DNA from: Pseudolactococcus raffinolactis NBRC 100932
Lineage (GTDB): Bacteria > Bacillota > Bacilli > Lactobacillales > Streptococcaceae
NCBI RefSeq assembly: GCF_001591765.1
Contig: NZ_BCVN01000004.1
Span: forward strand, 32,299 to 96,298
Direction: 5' to 3'
DNA: 64,000 bases
Under the pieces are notes generated by a model. That model saw only the letters and a list, made by a program, of their open reading frames with translations. It made no database searches and was not told the origin of the DNA. This document shows, one piece after another, positions 46,640 through 55,679 of the stretch (its first letter is position 1; each line of letters starts with the position of its first letter). Both the position numbers and the translations under genes were made by a program.

Positions 46640-47673
46640 AGATTATCAATAATTGCAGCTGTCATTTCTGACAAGCTCGCTGTGCCTCCCAAATCTTTTG
46701 TTAAAACACCCTCTAGCAAGGTTTTATTGACCGCATTTTCGATGTACTGGGCACCAGCTGTTTCTTCAAAACTTTCCCGTAACATCATGGCCACTGACAA
46801 AATCATCGAGATGGGGTTGGCAATGCCTAACCCTGCAATATCAGGCGCTGAGCCGTGGATCGGTTCATAAAGACTAGGACCATTAGCCGCATGAGAGGCT
46901 GAAGGCATGACACCTAAGGTACCTGGGAGAACGCTCGATTCATCTGACAAGATGTCGCCGAAGAGATTTTCTGTGACGATGACGTCAAAGTCGTTCGGAT
47001 TGGTAATCATCTTCATTGCTAGGCTGTCTACAAGTGCATGCTCTAGGACTACATCTGGATAGTTTTTTGCGACATCTTCAGCAACAATGCGCCAGAGCTT
47101 CGAGGTCGCAAGCACGTTTTGTTTATCAACTGAGGTCACTTTCTTACCACGACCACGCGCAATCTCAAAGGCAATCTTGATAATGCGCTCGATTTCTTCA
47201 TAGGTGTAGTCATTGACATCACGCGCTTTGCGTTCGTTCAAGGTGTGTTCACCAAAGTAGATACCGCCAGTCAGTTCACGGACGACCACAAAGTCAACCC
47301 CTTCGATGATTTCAGGTTTCAGGGGTGACAAGTGTTTGAGGGCTTCAAAAATTTGTACAGGTCGGATGTTGGCAAACAGACCTAGCTCTTTGCGCAAGCC
47401 AAGCAAGCCTTGCTCTGGCCGAACAGCTGCATCGTTGTATTGCGGACCACCAATGGCCGCTAGCAAGATGGCATCTGCTGCTTTTGCAGCCGTTAAGGTT
47501 GCTTCTGGCAGCGGATGACCTTCAGCATCAATGGCTGCCCCGCCAAAGTGTTTGGCTTCGACTTCATACGCAAAGTTAATTTTGGGTGCAACGGCTGCTA
47601 AAACTTGAAGACCTGCTGCCATAATTTCTGGCCCAATCCCATCACCTGCTAAGGTTACGATTTTTTTCGTCAT
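46636..47673 (-). CDS. leuB: 3-isopropylmalate dehydrogenase
   Basis: 345 residues. Oxidative decarboxylation of 3-isopropylmalate with NAD. Marks: LAGDGIGPEIM, IRPVQIFEALK, ELTGGIYFGE, VTENLFGDILSDE and EPIHGSAPDIAG. Between leuA and the DUF1294 gene. Confidence 0.95.
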   Translation of the reverse strand: MTKKIVTLAGDGIGPEIMAAGLQVLAAVAPKINFAYEVEAKHFGGAAIDAEGHPLPEATLTAAKAADAILLAAIGGPQYNDAAVRPEQGLLGLRKELGLFANIRPVQIFEALKHLSPLKPEIIEGVDFVVVRELTGGIYFGEHTLNERKARDVNDYTYEEIERIIKIAFEIARGRGKKVTSVDKQNVLATSKLWRIVAEDVAKNYPDVVLEHALVDSLAMKMITNPNDFDVIVTENLFGDILSDESSVLPGTLGVMPSASHAANGPSLYEPIHGSAPDIAGLGIANPISMILSVAMMLRESFEETAGAQYIENAVNKTLLEGVLTKDLGGTASLSEMTAAIIDNL

Positions 47674-47706
47674 GTTTTCATTCCTTTTCGCTTCTAGTGT
47701 CTCTGC

Positions 47707-49272
47707 TTAATCTTCTGGGTTTGCTTTTTCAGAAATTTTTCTAGTAATAATCCCTGCATTTTCACGTTGAACCAAAGTGTTGGCATTGGCATAGGCAATA
47801 GCACTCGCCCGTAGGACGTCAAAGTCAAGACCGTTGGCATTGAAGATTGTGCCTGTATCATTATTTTCAACGGTGACATGTACTTCTGCCTGGGCATCAA
47901 TCCCTTCGGTTATGGCGATAATGTTATAACTATCGAGTTTAACAGACTGATTGAAGAATTGGTCGATGGCATTAAAGGTCGCTTCTACTGACCCACTACC
48001 ATTGGCAGTTGTTTCGATAACTTCGTGACCTTCATTTTTCAAGCTAATAGTCACCGTTTGAGTACCGTCATCATTAGAGCTAATGACCATGTTATCAAAT
48101 TGGAAGCCTTCTGGATTTTCAACGGTCGTTCCTGCAACTAATGCACGAATATCGGCATCTGTAATCTCATGTTTCTTGTCAGCCAGAACCTTAAATTTAG
48201 AGAAGAGCTCTTTCATGTCATCTTCTGTCACCTCATCGAAACCAAGATCCTGAAGTTTCGTGACAAAGGCATGACGACCTGACAGTTTACCGAGTGGCAG
48301 AGAGTTTTTCTTAACCCCAACCAGTTCTGGTGTGATGATTTCATAGGTCTCAGGATTTTTGAGGACACCATCCTGATGAATCCCTGACTCATGGGCAAAG
48401 GCGTTCCCACCAATAACAGCCTTATTTTTAGGTACTGGAATCCCTGAGAAGCGTGAGACGAGCTCAGACGTTGCGAAGGTTTCATTGAGAACGATATCCG
48501 ACGTCGCTTGGTAGTAATCCTCACGGATTTTAAGCGCAACTGCAACTTCTTCAAGTGCTACATTTCCTGCACGCTCTCCGATCCCATTGATCGTACCTTC
48601 GACCCGTCCCGCACCACCTTTGATTGCCGCCAAAGTATTGGCAGTTGCCATCCCAAGGTCATCGTGACAATGGGGGCTGAAGATAATGTCTCGGTCAGAT
48701 GTGACATTTTCAATCAAGAATTTGAAGGTCTCATAGTACTCCGAAGGCGTTGTGTAGCCGACCGTATCTGGGATATTGATGTAGGTTGCCCCCGCATCCA
48801 CCGCAGTCTGAACTGCTTTGAGGAGGAAGGCTTTTTCCGTCCTCGTCGCATCTTCTGGTGAAAATTCAACAATCTCAACGAGACTTCTAGCGTAAGCCAC
48901 ATGTTCCGTGATTGACGCAATAACTTCATCCGGTGTCTTTTTAAGCTTGTACTGCATATGGACTGGACTGGTCGCGATAAAGACATGAATCTGTGGATAC
49001 TTAGCATTTTTCAGGGCGTCATAAGCTGCATCAATATCTGATTTGACAGCCCGTGCAAGACCCGTAACTGACGTTTTCGTGAGTGTCTCCGCGATCTGCT
49101 TAACTGCTTCAAATGAGTCAGGACTAGCAGCAGGAAAACCTGCTTCAATGGCTGAGATACCCCATTTTTCAAGTTGTTTGGCAATGGCAACTTTTTCTTT
49201 GATTGAAAAGTTGACGCCCGGAGTTTGTTCCCCATCCCGAAGGCTAGTGTCTAAAAATTCTATTTTCCGCAT
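47707..49272 (-). CDS. leuA: 2-isopropylmalate synthase
   Basis: 521 residues. Condenses acetyl-CoA and 2-oxoisovalerate, first step of leucine synthesis. Catalytic [36 protein letters not shown]; the C-terminal regulatory domain (leucine feedback) is present from about residue 390. AAGGAG lies before the ATG. Repeat copy C and the attenuator stand between the promoter and this gene. Confidence 0.96.
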   Translation of the reverse strand: MRKIEFLDTSLRDGEQTPGVNFSIKEKVAIAKQLEKWGISAIEAGFPAASPDSFEAVKQIAETLTKTSVTGLARAVKSDIDAAYDALKNAKYPQIHVFIATSPVHMQYKLKKTPDEVIASITEHVAYARSLVEIVEFSPEDATRTEKAFLLKAVQTAVDAGATYINIPDTVGYTTPSEYYETFKFLIENVTSDRDIIFSPHCHDDLGMATANTLAAIKGGAGRVEGTINGIGERAGNVALEEVAVALKIREDYYQATSDIVLNETFATSELVSRFSGIPVPKNKAVIGGNAFAHESGIHQDGVLKNPETYEIITPELVGVKKNSLPLGKLSGRHAFVTKLQDLGFDEVTEDDMKELFSKFKVLADKKHEITDADIRALVAGTTVENPEGFQFDNMVISSNDDGTQTVTISLKNEGHEVIETTANGSGSVEATFNAIDQFFNQSVKLDSYNIIAITEGIDAQAEVHVTVENNDTGTIFNANGLDFDVLRASAIAYANANTLVQRENAGIITRKISEKANPED

Positions 49273-49286
49273 AATATTCTCCTTAG

Positions 49287-49401
49287 TTAAGATGTTGAGG
49301 CGACTGCTCTGGTGTGTAGAAAATTAGGAAAAGGCGTAAACGAACAACGTTCGTGCGTCCTTTTATCTATTTTCCTAACACCAAGGAGCCGAAAATAAAT
49401 T
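49287..49401. repeat. Structured repeat element, copy C
   Basis: Same element as 39460 and 39576, same orientation, ending 14 nt before the leuA ATG. Outer stem GGTGT/ACACC (49311, 49378), TAGGAAAA/TTTTCCTA and inner CGAAC/GTTCG retained; the AAACTCA end is lost. Confidence 0.75.
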
Positions 49402-49431
49402 GAATTGTCTAATAATAGTTGATAAAAGAAA

Positions 49432-49458
49432 AGCGTCTCACTTATTAAGCAAGACGCT
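49432..49458 (-). terminator. Attenuator terminator of the leu operon
   Basis: AGCGTCT and AGACGCT stem with an inner CTTATTAAG; minus-strand T-rich tract follows. An upstream pair TGTCCT (49464) / AGGACA (49492) could form an alternative structure. Located between the leader peptide and leuA. Confidence 0.65.
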
Positions 49459-49516
49459 GAACCTGTCCTACTTGATGAATGAACGCCAAACAGGACACAA
49501 CAGTAAGAGTAATCTC

Positions 49517-49567
49517 TTAGTGTGTGCCCTTCACCAACAATCGCAAGTTTGTGTTTGACGTTTTCAT
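49517..49567 (-). CDS. Leucine leader peptide
   Basis: 16 codons, MKTSNTNLRLLVKGTH, containing three Leu and one Val codon in a run of five, followed by alternative hairpins and a terminator. Arrangement and codon content fit ribosome-mediated attenuation of a leucine operon. Its ribosome binding site is weak, which lowers certainty. Confidence 0.55.
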   Translation of the reverse strand: MKTSNTNLRLLVKGTH

Positions 49568-49687
49568 TCGATCAACCGTAGAACCTTTCTTATTTTTATT
49601 ATAGTTTATCGTTTTATAAGACACTTGTCAAGGAAAAAGCAGAAAAATTTTGAATTGTTAGATAATTTCCGACTTATTTCGATGCGA

Positions 49688-50866
49688 TTACCAACCGCCA
49701 GAAGCTCCGCCACCTGACGAAAAGCCGCCACCGCCACCAAAACCTGTCCAAGTATCATTACCAGAATTTGAATCGGAGTTATCATGATCAGCAAAAGCTG
49801 TTTGAGGTGCAGCTACTGGATAGAGTAGGGTGCCATAATAATAACCGCGCCAGAATCTATCATGTCTGAAGTTATCATTCATGTCATTAAAATCATGATA
49901 GCGTCTGCTAGGCTTCTTTTTCGTGATTCTAAGCGCCATCTCCTCTTGTTCACGAGGTTTGCGGTCTTCCTTGTATTGTGCATCTCCTTGCTTGATCAAA
50001 GCATCATGCCATTTAAAATTGTCAAGAAACATCTGAACATTTTCAATCGTCGGTGGTAATTTTGTTTCATTAAAGGCATCTGCTAAACTCTCATCTGAAA
50101 TAGATAAGCGTTCTTTCTCAGCGTAAAAGCCAAGTTCTAACTCCAAAATCGATAAGACTAGGGCACGGTGCTTTTTGAGATAACGTTTTTTAGCAAATTT
50201 CCGCCAACTGCTCACACTAAAAAAGCTGATGGCACCACCTAATAAAGCGATGACTGATCCTATTCCAAATGTCTTCAGAATTTTCAAACGCTTAACATCT
50301 GCTAATTCTGACTTGACAATTCTCACGCCTAATGACTTAGCAAACGCTTCTTGTGACTGTGGTAACACAACATCCTGACCAAGGAGCGCAATCATGTTTT
50401 CTGTTATCGTCTCAATTGCTTCACCATAGTTATCTGAACGCAGCATTGTCGTCACATTATCCGTATAGACCCATTTTTTGATGTGTTTTTCATTGACATA
50501 CTTGGTCTTGTTCCAACCATCCCCTAGTTGAATCCGGTATTCATGATCTTTAATGGCAATCACAAACAAGACACCCAAATTATGTTGACTGTCACCAATC
50601 TGTTTTTTATTGAAAATATCACGCGCATAATCTTCAATATCATCCCTATTGAGCGATTTTACTGTCAAGATGGCATACTCCAAATGCACCGATTCACCAG
50701 ATTTTGTTTGACTCGTCGCAAGCTCGTTTAGCATCTCATTTAGATTTTGAACTTGTGATTGACTTAAGACTTTCGCATCATCTTTAACATAGTTAGCCTC
50801 AGCATGAGCAACCGTCACACTAAAAGAAGCAACAAATAAAGTTAATAGCACTAAAAATTTTTTCAT
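49688..50866 (-). CDS. TPM-domain membrane protein
   Basis: 392 residues. Signal peptide (FLVLLTLFVASFSVTVAHA), extracytoplasmic TPM domain about residues 25-165 (VKDDAKVLSQSQVQNLNEML, LGVLFVIAIKD, RIQLGDGW), a membrane helix near 200-225, a charged cytoplasmic stretch, and a glycine-rich C-terminus ending in GGASGGW. Such YgcG/TPM proteins are surface-anchored with unclear role, some with phosphatase activity. Confidence 0.85.
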   Translation of the reverse strand: MKKFLVLLTLFVASFSVTVAHAEANYVKDDAKVLSQSQVQNLNEMLNELATSQTKSGESVHLEYAILTVKSLNRDDIEDYARDIFNKKQIGDSQHNLGVLFVIAIKDHEYRIQLGDGWNKTKYVNEKHIKKWVYTDNVTTMLRSDNYGEAIETITENMIALLGQDVVLPQSQEAFAKSLGVRIVKSELADVKRLKILKTFGIGSVIALLGGAISFFSVSSWRKFAKKRYLKKHRALVLSILELELGFYAEKERLSISDESLADAFNETKLPPTIENVQMFLDNFKWHDALIKQGDAQYKEDRKPREQEEMALRITKKKPSRRYHDFNDMNDNFRHDRFWRGYYYGTLLYPVAAPQTAFADHDNSDSNSGNDTWTGFGGGGGFSSGGGASGGW

Positions 50867-51008
50867 AGATTATCCTTTTTTGATTTCTAAAATAGAAAGA
50901 AGGTAGGCGTCACCAACTATTGACTAAAGTTTAACAATTTCTCATGACAAACGCAAGAATATAAAAACTCCTACTAACTGGTACGTTAATAGGAGATATT
51001 TATTGGCA

Positions 51009-51827
51009 TTATTTTCCTGGATAAACATCTTCAGAGAACCATTTTTCAGAGATCTTTTGAAATTCTCCGTCTGCATGGAGCTCTTTAAAAGCTTTATTGA
51101 TGTTATCAACCAATTTTTTATCTGACTTGCGAGCACCAACTGCGAAATTTTCTGAGTCATAACCCGTCGTCAGGATATGATAGTCATTGATCTCGCCATT
51201 TTTAGTTAGATAATAGTTGGCATAAACATTGTCAATCAACAAGCCGTCAATGCGGTCAGCCTTTAAGTCTAGTAAAGCTGAGTTGAAATCATCGTATAGC
51301 GTCGCATCATTGTCTTTGACAATGTCCATGAGAATCTTAGGTTGCTTGGTAAAGGCATCGTAGCCTGAAGAGCCTTGTTGGGCCCCCAAGGCTTTGTTCT
51401 TCATTCCCGCAACGTCGTCAATTTTACTTGATTTTTTAGTGACGAGTACTTGTTCATTTTTCATGTAAGGATTGGTGAATAGCACTTTTTTCTCACGTTC
51501 TTTAGTGACTGAATAGCCATTCCAAATGAGATCAATCGAGCCATTTTTTAGCTCAGTTTCTTTCATATCCCAGTCAATCGGTTGCATTTTAACCTTAACA
51601 TCATACTTTTTGAAAACAGCATCTGCAAGATCAATGTCAAAGCCGACATTCTTCCCATTTTCGTCTTTGAAGCCCATGGGCACAAAGGTATTGTCAAACC
51701 CAATGACCACTTCTTTTTTCTTTTGGATATCTGGCCAGCTATCTTTTTCAGACTTTTGACCACAAGCCGCTAAAGTCACAAAAGCTGTTAAAACAGCAAC
51801 CATTCCTAAAACTTTTTTCAATTTCAT
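51009..51827 (-). CDS. Amino acid ABC transporter substrate-binding lipoprotein
   Basis: 272 residues from ATG 51827. Lipobox LAAC, then the periplasmic-binding type II fold (VVIGFDNTFVPMGFKDENGK, GFDIDLADAVFKK, DLIWNGYSVTKERE). Binds a polar amino acid and delivers it to the permease and ATPase encoded just upstream. Confidence 0.92.
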   Translation of the reverse strand: MKLKKVLGMVAVLTAFVTLAACGQKSEKDSWPDIQKKKEVVIGFDNTFVPMGFKDENGKNVGFDIDLADAVFKKYDVKVKMQPIDWDMKETELKNGSIDLIWNGYSVTKEREKKVLFTNPYMKNEQVLVTKKSSKIDDVAGMKNKALGAQQGSSGYDAFTKQPKILMDIVKDNDATLYDDFNSALLDLKADRIDGLLIDNVYANYYLTKNGEINDYHILTTGYDSENFAVGARKSDKKLVDNINKAFKELHADGEFQKISEKWFSEDVYPGK

Positions 51828-51866
51828 ATCTCTCATCTCTCCTATGATCTGTTTGATCGGACTCTA

Positions 51867-52502
51867 TCAGTCTACTTTAGCATTGACCTTGATGATGGTA
51901 TCTGCGATTTTTTCGGCAAAATCCATATCGTGGGTCACGACGATTTGTGTCATCCCCAGTTTTTTATTTTCCAAAATGAGATTGGCAACTTGATCTCGCA
52001 AGGCTGGATCAAGTGCTGAAGTTGGCTCATCATAACCGATAATTTTAGGGTCAATCATCATGGCACGAGCCAGCGCTACCCGTTGTTTTTGGCCACCTGA
52101 TAAACTAAAAGGATAAGCATCCTTTTGCTCAATGACTTCCAGATTGGTCAGTAACTCTTCAGCTTTAGCAATCGCTATATCTTTTGAGACTTGCATCGTT
52201 TTCATTGGCGAGAGCACGAGATTTTCAAGCACCGTCATGTGTGGAAAAAGTTGGAAATCTTGGAAGACAAAACCTAGTAGATTACGCGTAATCAGATCAT
52301 TTAGCGCAACTGTTTCACCATCAAAAATCACTTGTCCTGCATCTATCGTTTCTAGGCCAGCAAGCATTCTGAGCAAGGTTGTCTTACCGCCACCTGAGGG
52401 ACCTGCAATAGCAACCACTTCGCCACTTTTGATGGTCAAATCAAAACCATCAAAAATCACCTTGTCACCAAATTTTTTGGTAATATTTTTTAATTCTAAC
52501 AT
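51867..52502 (-). CDS. Amino acid ABC transporter ATP-binding protein
   Basis: 211 residues, slightly short. Walker A GPSGGGKTT, Q-loop FVFQDFQLFPHMTVL, signature LSGGQKQR, Walker [14 protein letters not shown]. Middle gene of permease-ATPase-binding protein. Confidence 0.92.
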   Translation of the reverse strand: MLELKNITKKFGDKVIFDGFDLTIKSGEVVAIAGPSGGGKTTLLRMLAGLETIDAGQVIFDGETVALNDLITRNLLGFVFQDFQLFPHMTVLENLVLSPMKTMQVSKDIAIAKAEELLTNLEVIEQKDAYPFSLSGGQKQRVALARAMMIDPKIIGYDEPTSALDPALRDQVANLILENKKLGMTQIVVTHDMDFAEKIADTIIKVNAKVD

Positions 52503-52510
52503 TTGACCTC

Positions 52511-53146
52511 CTATTTGTAGTAATCAAACCGTTGTTCAATTTTCTTCGATAGAACTGTCAAGATACCAATGAAAATCAAATAAATCAAAGCAGCCATCAT
52601 GATCGGTACAAGCGATACATCACGGCTCATGGCAATTTTACCTGCCCGCAATAAATCACCAAGTCCGACGACATAAATCAGGGAAGAATCTTTGACGAGG
52701 GTGATGATTTCGTTAAAGACTGACGGTAAAACAATTTTTACGACTTGTGGCATTTGAATGTATCGAATCGTCTGCCACTTGCTCAATTTCAACACCTTTG
52801 CTGCTTCCAATTGACCATTGGGCACGGCCTTAATCCCGCCACGGAAGATCTCAGCAAAATATGCGGCATAGTTCAATGAAAAGGCCAGCAAGGCTGCGGG
52901 GAAACGCGGGAGTGTTGGCCCTACCATTGGGAGGGCGTAGAAAATGATGATCAGCTGAACTAAGAGTGGGGTGCCACGCATGATCCAGACGTAGACATTA
53001 ACGAACCATTTGACAACTGGGATCCGCAGTAGGAAGGCCAAGACCATGCCTAAAGGAATTGACAAGATGAGCGTTAAAACAAAGACTAGGACCGTTAATT
53101 TTAGGCCATCCAATAATTGTGGTAAAATTTCTATAATATAGGACAT
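52511..53146 (-). CDS. Amino acid ABC transporter permease
   Basis: 211 residues from ATG 53146 (MSYIIEILPQLLDGLK). Five helices, RGTPLLVQL and the EAA loop (EAAKVLKLSKWQTIRYIQMPQ). First gene of the three-gene importer. Confidence 0.91.
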   Translation of the reverse strand: MSYIIEILPQLLDGLKLTVLVFVLTLILSIPLGMVLAFLLRIPVVKWFVNVYVWIMRGTPLLVQLIIIFYALPMVGPTLPRFPAALLAFSLNYAAYFAEIFRGGIKAVPNGQLEAAKVLKLSKWQTIRYIQMPQVVKIVLPSVFNEIITLVKDSSLIYVVGLGDLLRAGKIAMSRDVSLVPIMMAALIYLIFIGILTVLSKKIEQRFDYYK

Positions 53147-53273
53147 ATTCTCTCCATTTTGTAATATATTCAATTATAGCATGATTTCTGAAAATTGTGA
53201 CAGATTTTCTGATTTATCCATTAAATCACTTTTTCTTTAGAAATTTTTTTTGAATTATGGTAGAATGATGAGT

Positions 53274-53780
53274 ATGAAAACTAAAAATAATTCTTTATGG
53301 CTTGTTCTCATCGTGGCTGCTTTTGCAGTTATTACGATCGGACTTGCCTTCATCGCAAACAAACCAAGCAAAGAAGCAGCTACTAGTCAAGCAAAAAACG
53401 GCATGCAAGTCTTTACAAAACTTGCCAAAGCTAAGAAATTTGACGCAGCAAAAGTGAAAGAGCTAAAAGTTGAAGAATTGAAAGCTGGAAATGGTGACGT
53501 TGTCGCTGAAACAGACACGATCAAAGCCAACTATACTGGTTGGAATGCCAAAGGTGTGATCTTTGATTCGACTAAAAAATCTGCAGATGCACCTTTAGCG
53601 CCGATTGAGTTTCAATTAAGCGGTGTTATTCCTGGTTGGACTAAAGGTTTGGCTGGCAAAAAAGTGGGGGGCATCTACAAATTGACAATCCCTGCAGACA
53701 TGGCCTATGGTAATCAAGCGCCAACAGCTGACTCTTCTGGTCCACTTGAATTCGTTGTCGAAATCATTTCTAAAAAATAA
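53274..53780 (+). CDS. FKBP-type peptidyl-prolyl isomerase, membrane-anchored
   Basis: 168 residues from ATG 53274. N-terminal membrane anchor (LWLVLIVAAFAVITIGLAFI), then a linker and an FKBP domain (about residues 75-168): NYTGWNAKGVIFDSTKK, VIPGWTKGLAGKKVGG, LTIPADMAYG. No Cys lipobox. Likely folds exported proteins on the outer face of the membrane. The extended -10 (TGGTAGAAT) lies 7 nt from the ATG, suggesting a leaderless mRNA. Confidence 0.88.
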   Translation: MKTKNNSLWLVLIVAAFAVITIGLAFIANKPSKEAATSQAKNGMQVFTKLAKAKKFDAAKVKELKVEELKAGNGDVVAETDTIKANYTGWNAKGVIFDSTKKSADAPLAPIEFQLSGVIPGWTKGLAGKKVGGIYKLTIPADMAYGNQAPTADSSGPLEFVVEIISKK

Positions 53781-53806
53781 GGACTGATGTATTTCAAATC
53801 AAAACT

Positions 53807-53847
53807 AAAAAATCTCCTAGCAAGGCTGAATTGCTAGGAGATTTTTT
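53807..53847 (+). terminator. Terminator of the FKBP gene
   Basis: Perfect 17-bp inverted repeat (53807-53823 with 53831-53847) followed by T residues. Confidence 0.85.
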
Positions 53848-53854
53848 GTTCGCA

Positions 53855-54290
53855 TCACTTACTTTCAACAAGCAGGTAACATTTTATGATCTTATTTTCT
53901 TTCAATAAAACTGATTTCTTTTTAGTAGTTGGGATGACAAGAATTTCTGAATTTTTTAATTTATCAACTATTCGTATTAAAGCCACTCCTAAACAAATCC
54001 CTGCCAACAAATAATGATAGAGCTTTAAAATCAGAGGATGCAGAAATTGGATTATCCTCTTTTTTGTTTATGCCATTAACAACCTTATCTGCGGTATAAG
54101 CCTCTATAAATATGACGACTATCAAAAATACAATCTTCCAAAAATCTGATGGATAGTTGATATGTCTGGATATAAAAACAGTTATCAAAATGATTATTAG
54201 CAGAATAACTGCTTTGCTAACAGGTGTTTTTCCATGATATTTTCCCGTTCTACTGTCTTCCGTAGTGCGTTACAGTACGACAGAAGAAGT
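53855..54290 (-). pseudogene. Broken membrane-protein gene
   Basis: Two frames that look like one protein. The first (stop at 53964) encodes two hydrophobic helices (AVILLIIILITVFIS, FWKIVFLIVVIFIEAY) but has no ATG or ribosome binding site. The second frame (stop 53855) continues with a further helix (YHYLLAGICLGVALI) and a polar tail. It lies after the bacteriocin-like genes; an immunity or transport role is possible but it seems no longer functional. Confidence 0.45.
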
Positions 54291-54339
54291 TATAATCAAA
54301 CCATCAACCAGAGCTAGTTTTTAGAGATATCCTTAAATA

Positions 54340-54516
54340 TTATTCCAACCTTTTAACCTGTTTCATACTACCCGCAAAGTATGCTAGACATACAACGCAT
54401 AAAGAAATGCAGCATTCCCACCAAGTCCATTTGCAAAATACAGTGAGCCCCAATATGATGAAAAGACAAATAGCCAGTATAGCATCTTTAGGTCCAATTG
54501 GTAAATTTGTGTACAT
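54340..54516 (-). CDS. 58-residue membrane protein next to the bacteriocin-like gene
   Basis: MYTNLPIGPKDAIL..., two short helices with many Cys and Trp, ending in MKQVKRLE. GAGGA precedes the ATG. It begins 7 nt after the bacteriocin stop, so the two are co-transcribed. Candidate self-protection protein by position; known class IIa immunity proteins are larger and soluble, so this is only a suggestion. Confidence 0.5.
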   Translation of the reverse strand: MYTNLPIGPKDAILAICLFIILGLTVFCKWTWWECCISLCVVCLAYFAGSMKQVKRLE

Positions 54517-54522
54517 AATCTT

Positions 54523-54879
54523 TTATCCTCTATACCCACCAGGATTAGCTATTCCGCCAATTCCACCTGCAATGCCATTAACTAAGTTATGACCAATAGC
54601 AGTAGCAGTCTGTCCCCAATTGACCCAACAATGATTTTTATCGCAATTTAAACCATTCCCACCAAGAATGACTCTTCTTAATTGAATAAGGTAGTTGCTA
54701 TCGTATTGAACAGCATTTTCTTCTTCAATGTCTGTTAATGTTATTTGTACTTGAGTATCGTTGGAGATAACATCATCGGCATGTACATCTGTTCCTGTGT
54801 AAAGAAAAACCCCCAAAGTCATAACAAGAGCTACAGCTAAGTAAATAAACTTAGAATACTTTAAATTTTGAGTTTCCAT
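54523..54879 (-). CDS. Class IIa (pediocin-like) bacteriocin precursor
   Basis: 118 residues. Sec-type signal peptide (FIYLAVALVMTLGVFLYTG, cleavage after VHA near residue 34), a propeptide of about 35 residues, then GGNGLNCDKNHCWVNWGQ followed by a helix and a Gly-rich end (GGIGGIANPGGYRG). The pattern fits the pediocin box YGNG(V/L)xCx4CxVxW, with Tyr replaced by Gly and both Cys in place. Class IIa peptides form pores via the mannose PTS. The long proregion and altered box are unusual, so activity is uncertain. Confidence 0.7.
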   Translation of the reverse strand: METQNLKYSKFIYLAVALVMTLGVFLYTGTDVHADDVISNDTQVQITLTDIEEENAVQYDSNYLIQLRRVILGGNGLNCDKNHCWVNWGQTATAIGHNLVNGIAGGIGGIANPGGYRG

Positions 54880-54889
54880 AAACGAATAA

Positions 54890-55144
54890 TACCTTCTTAT
54901 ATTTACAATTAGTACAGTTAGCTACTGCCAAAGCCCAAGTGTTAAACTTGAAATGTATACTGTGGATTAGTACTTACCTCTAATCGCCTAGACGATTTCG
55001 GAAAGACTCTAACTACAGCTTTTTGTTAAATTGGTAATCAGTTTGATAACGCTCAGACGTTTTATATCGAATAAGAATACAAGACAAAAAGCGAGTGGGT
55101 CTAACAACAGCTACACAATCAAAAGAGATATGGAGACTATCATT
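54890..55144 (+). mobile_element. Left-end non-coding part of an IS110-family element
   Basis: About 250 bp without a credible gene in front of an IS110-type transposase start. In IS110 elements this region encodes the bridge RNA. Boundaries cannot be set by eye. The promoter of the bacteriocin-like gene must lie in or beside it. Confidence 0.4.
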
Positions 55145-55323
55145 ATGACACTTTACGTTGGGATTGACGTTGCTAAAAACAAACATGACTTAGCTATCTT
55201 GGGAGAACGTGGTGAAATTATAACCTGATACTTCCAATTCGTAACTCGTATCAAAGATTCGAAGCCTTGAAAGAACATTTAGAGCAACTCAATCAACCAA
55301 CACCTAACATTCGTATCGCTTGA
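55145..55323 (+). pseudogene. Truncated IS110-family transposase
   Basis: Begins MTLYVGIDVAKNKHDLAIL, the DEDD RNase H-like start of IS110 transposases. The frame breaks near 55228 and continues in another frame as RNSYQRFEALKEHLEQL up to a TGA at 55323. The rest of the gene is absent. Confidence 0.8.
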
Positions 55324-55535
55324 AATCTTACTTTATTCTTGACTTTTGATATAGTTTGTCCTTCCTTTTCTTACTAATTACATAAAATGCCACTCATAAG
55401 CTCTCACTTACTGCAATAGATTCGAAACAAAAACTAGTTATTTTTAAAAATTTTTCTTGTTCCTCATATAAGTATAAGTCGTTCGAACTAACTTATAAAA
55501 TCAATTTTATCATACCAAAAACACTAAATTTAAAA
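55324..55535. other. Non-coding stretch between IS110 remnant and Rgg terminator
   Basis: AT-rich sequence with no ORF above ten codons having a ribosome binding site. I looked for a short hydrophobic peptide gene of the kind paired with Rgg regulators and found none convincing. Confidence 0.5.
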
Positions 55536-55584
55536 AGTTGTGAATCTGCAACACTTTAGTTCCAAGTGTTGCGAATTCACAACT
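55536..55584 (-). terminator. Long hairpin downstream of rgg
   Basis: 21-bp inverted repeat 55536-55556 / 55564-55584 (AGTTGTGAAT...AATTCACAACT) with two mismatches and a 7-nt loop, followed on the minus strand by TTTTTAAATTT. Most simply the rgg terminator. Confidence 0.65.
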
Positions 55585-55679
55585 TCGCTCTAATATTTTA
55601 AAGAGAAAGAACGAGAAAACTATGCTACATTTTCATTAGTGTATCACATTTCTCTAGTCAGTTGATCATTACGAATTAA

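Noticed and set aside
49402..49600. T-box leader before leuA
   Set aside because: The conserved T-box antiterminator sequence (around TGGnACCGCG) is absent; a leader peptide with Leu codons explains the region better.
54232..54300. Small hairpin CTGTC...GACAG as an IS end
   Set aside because: Too short and imperfect, with no partner end nearby.
55324..55535. Short hydrophobic peptide pheromone gene for the Rgg regulator
   Set aside because: Only frames of six to ten codons without ribosome binding sites were found on either strand.
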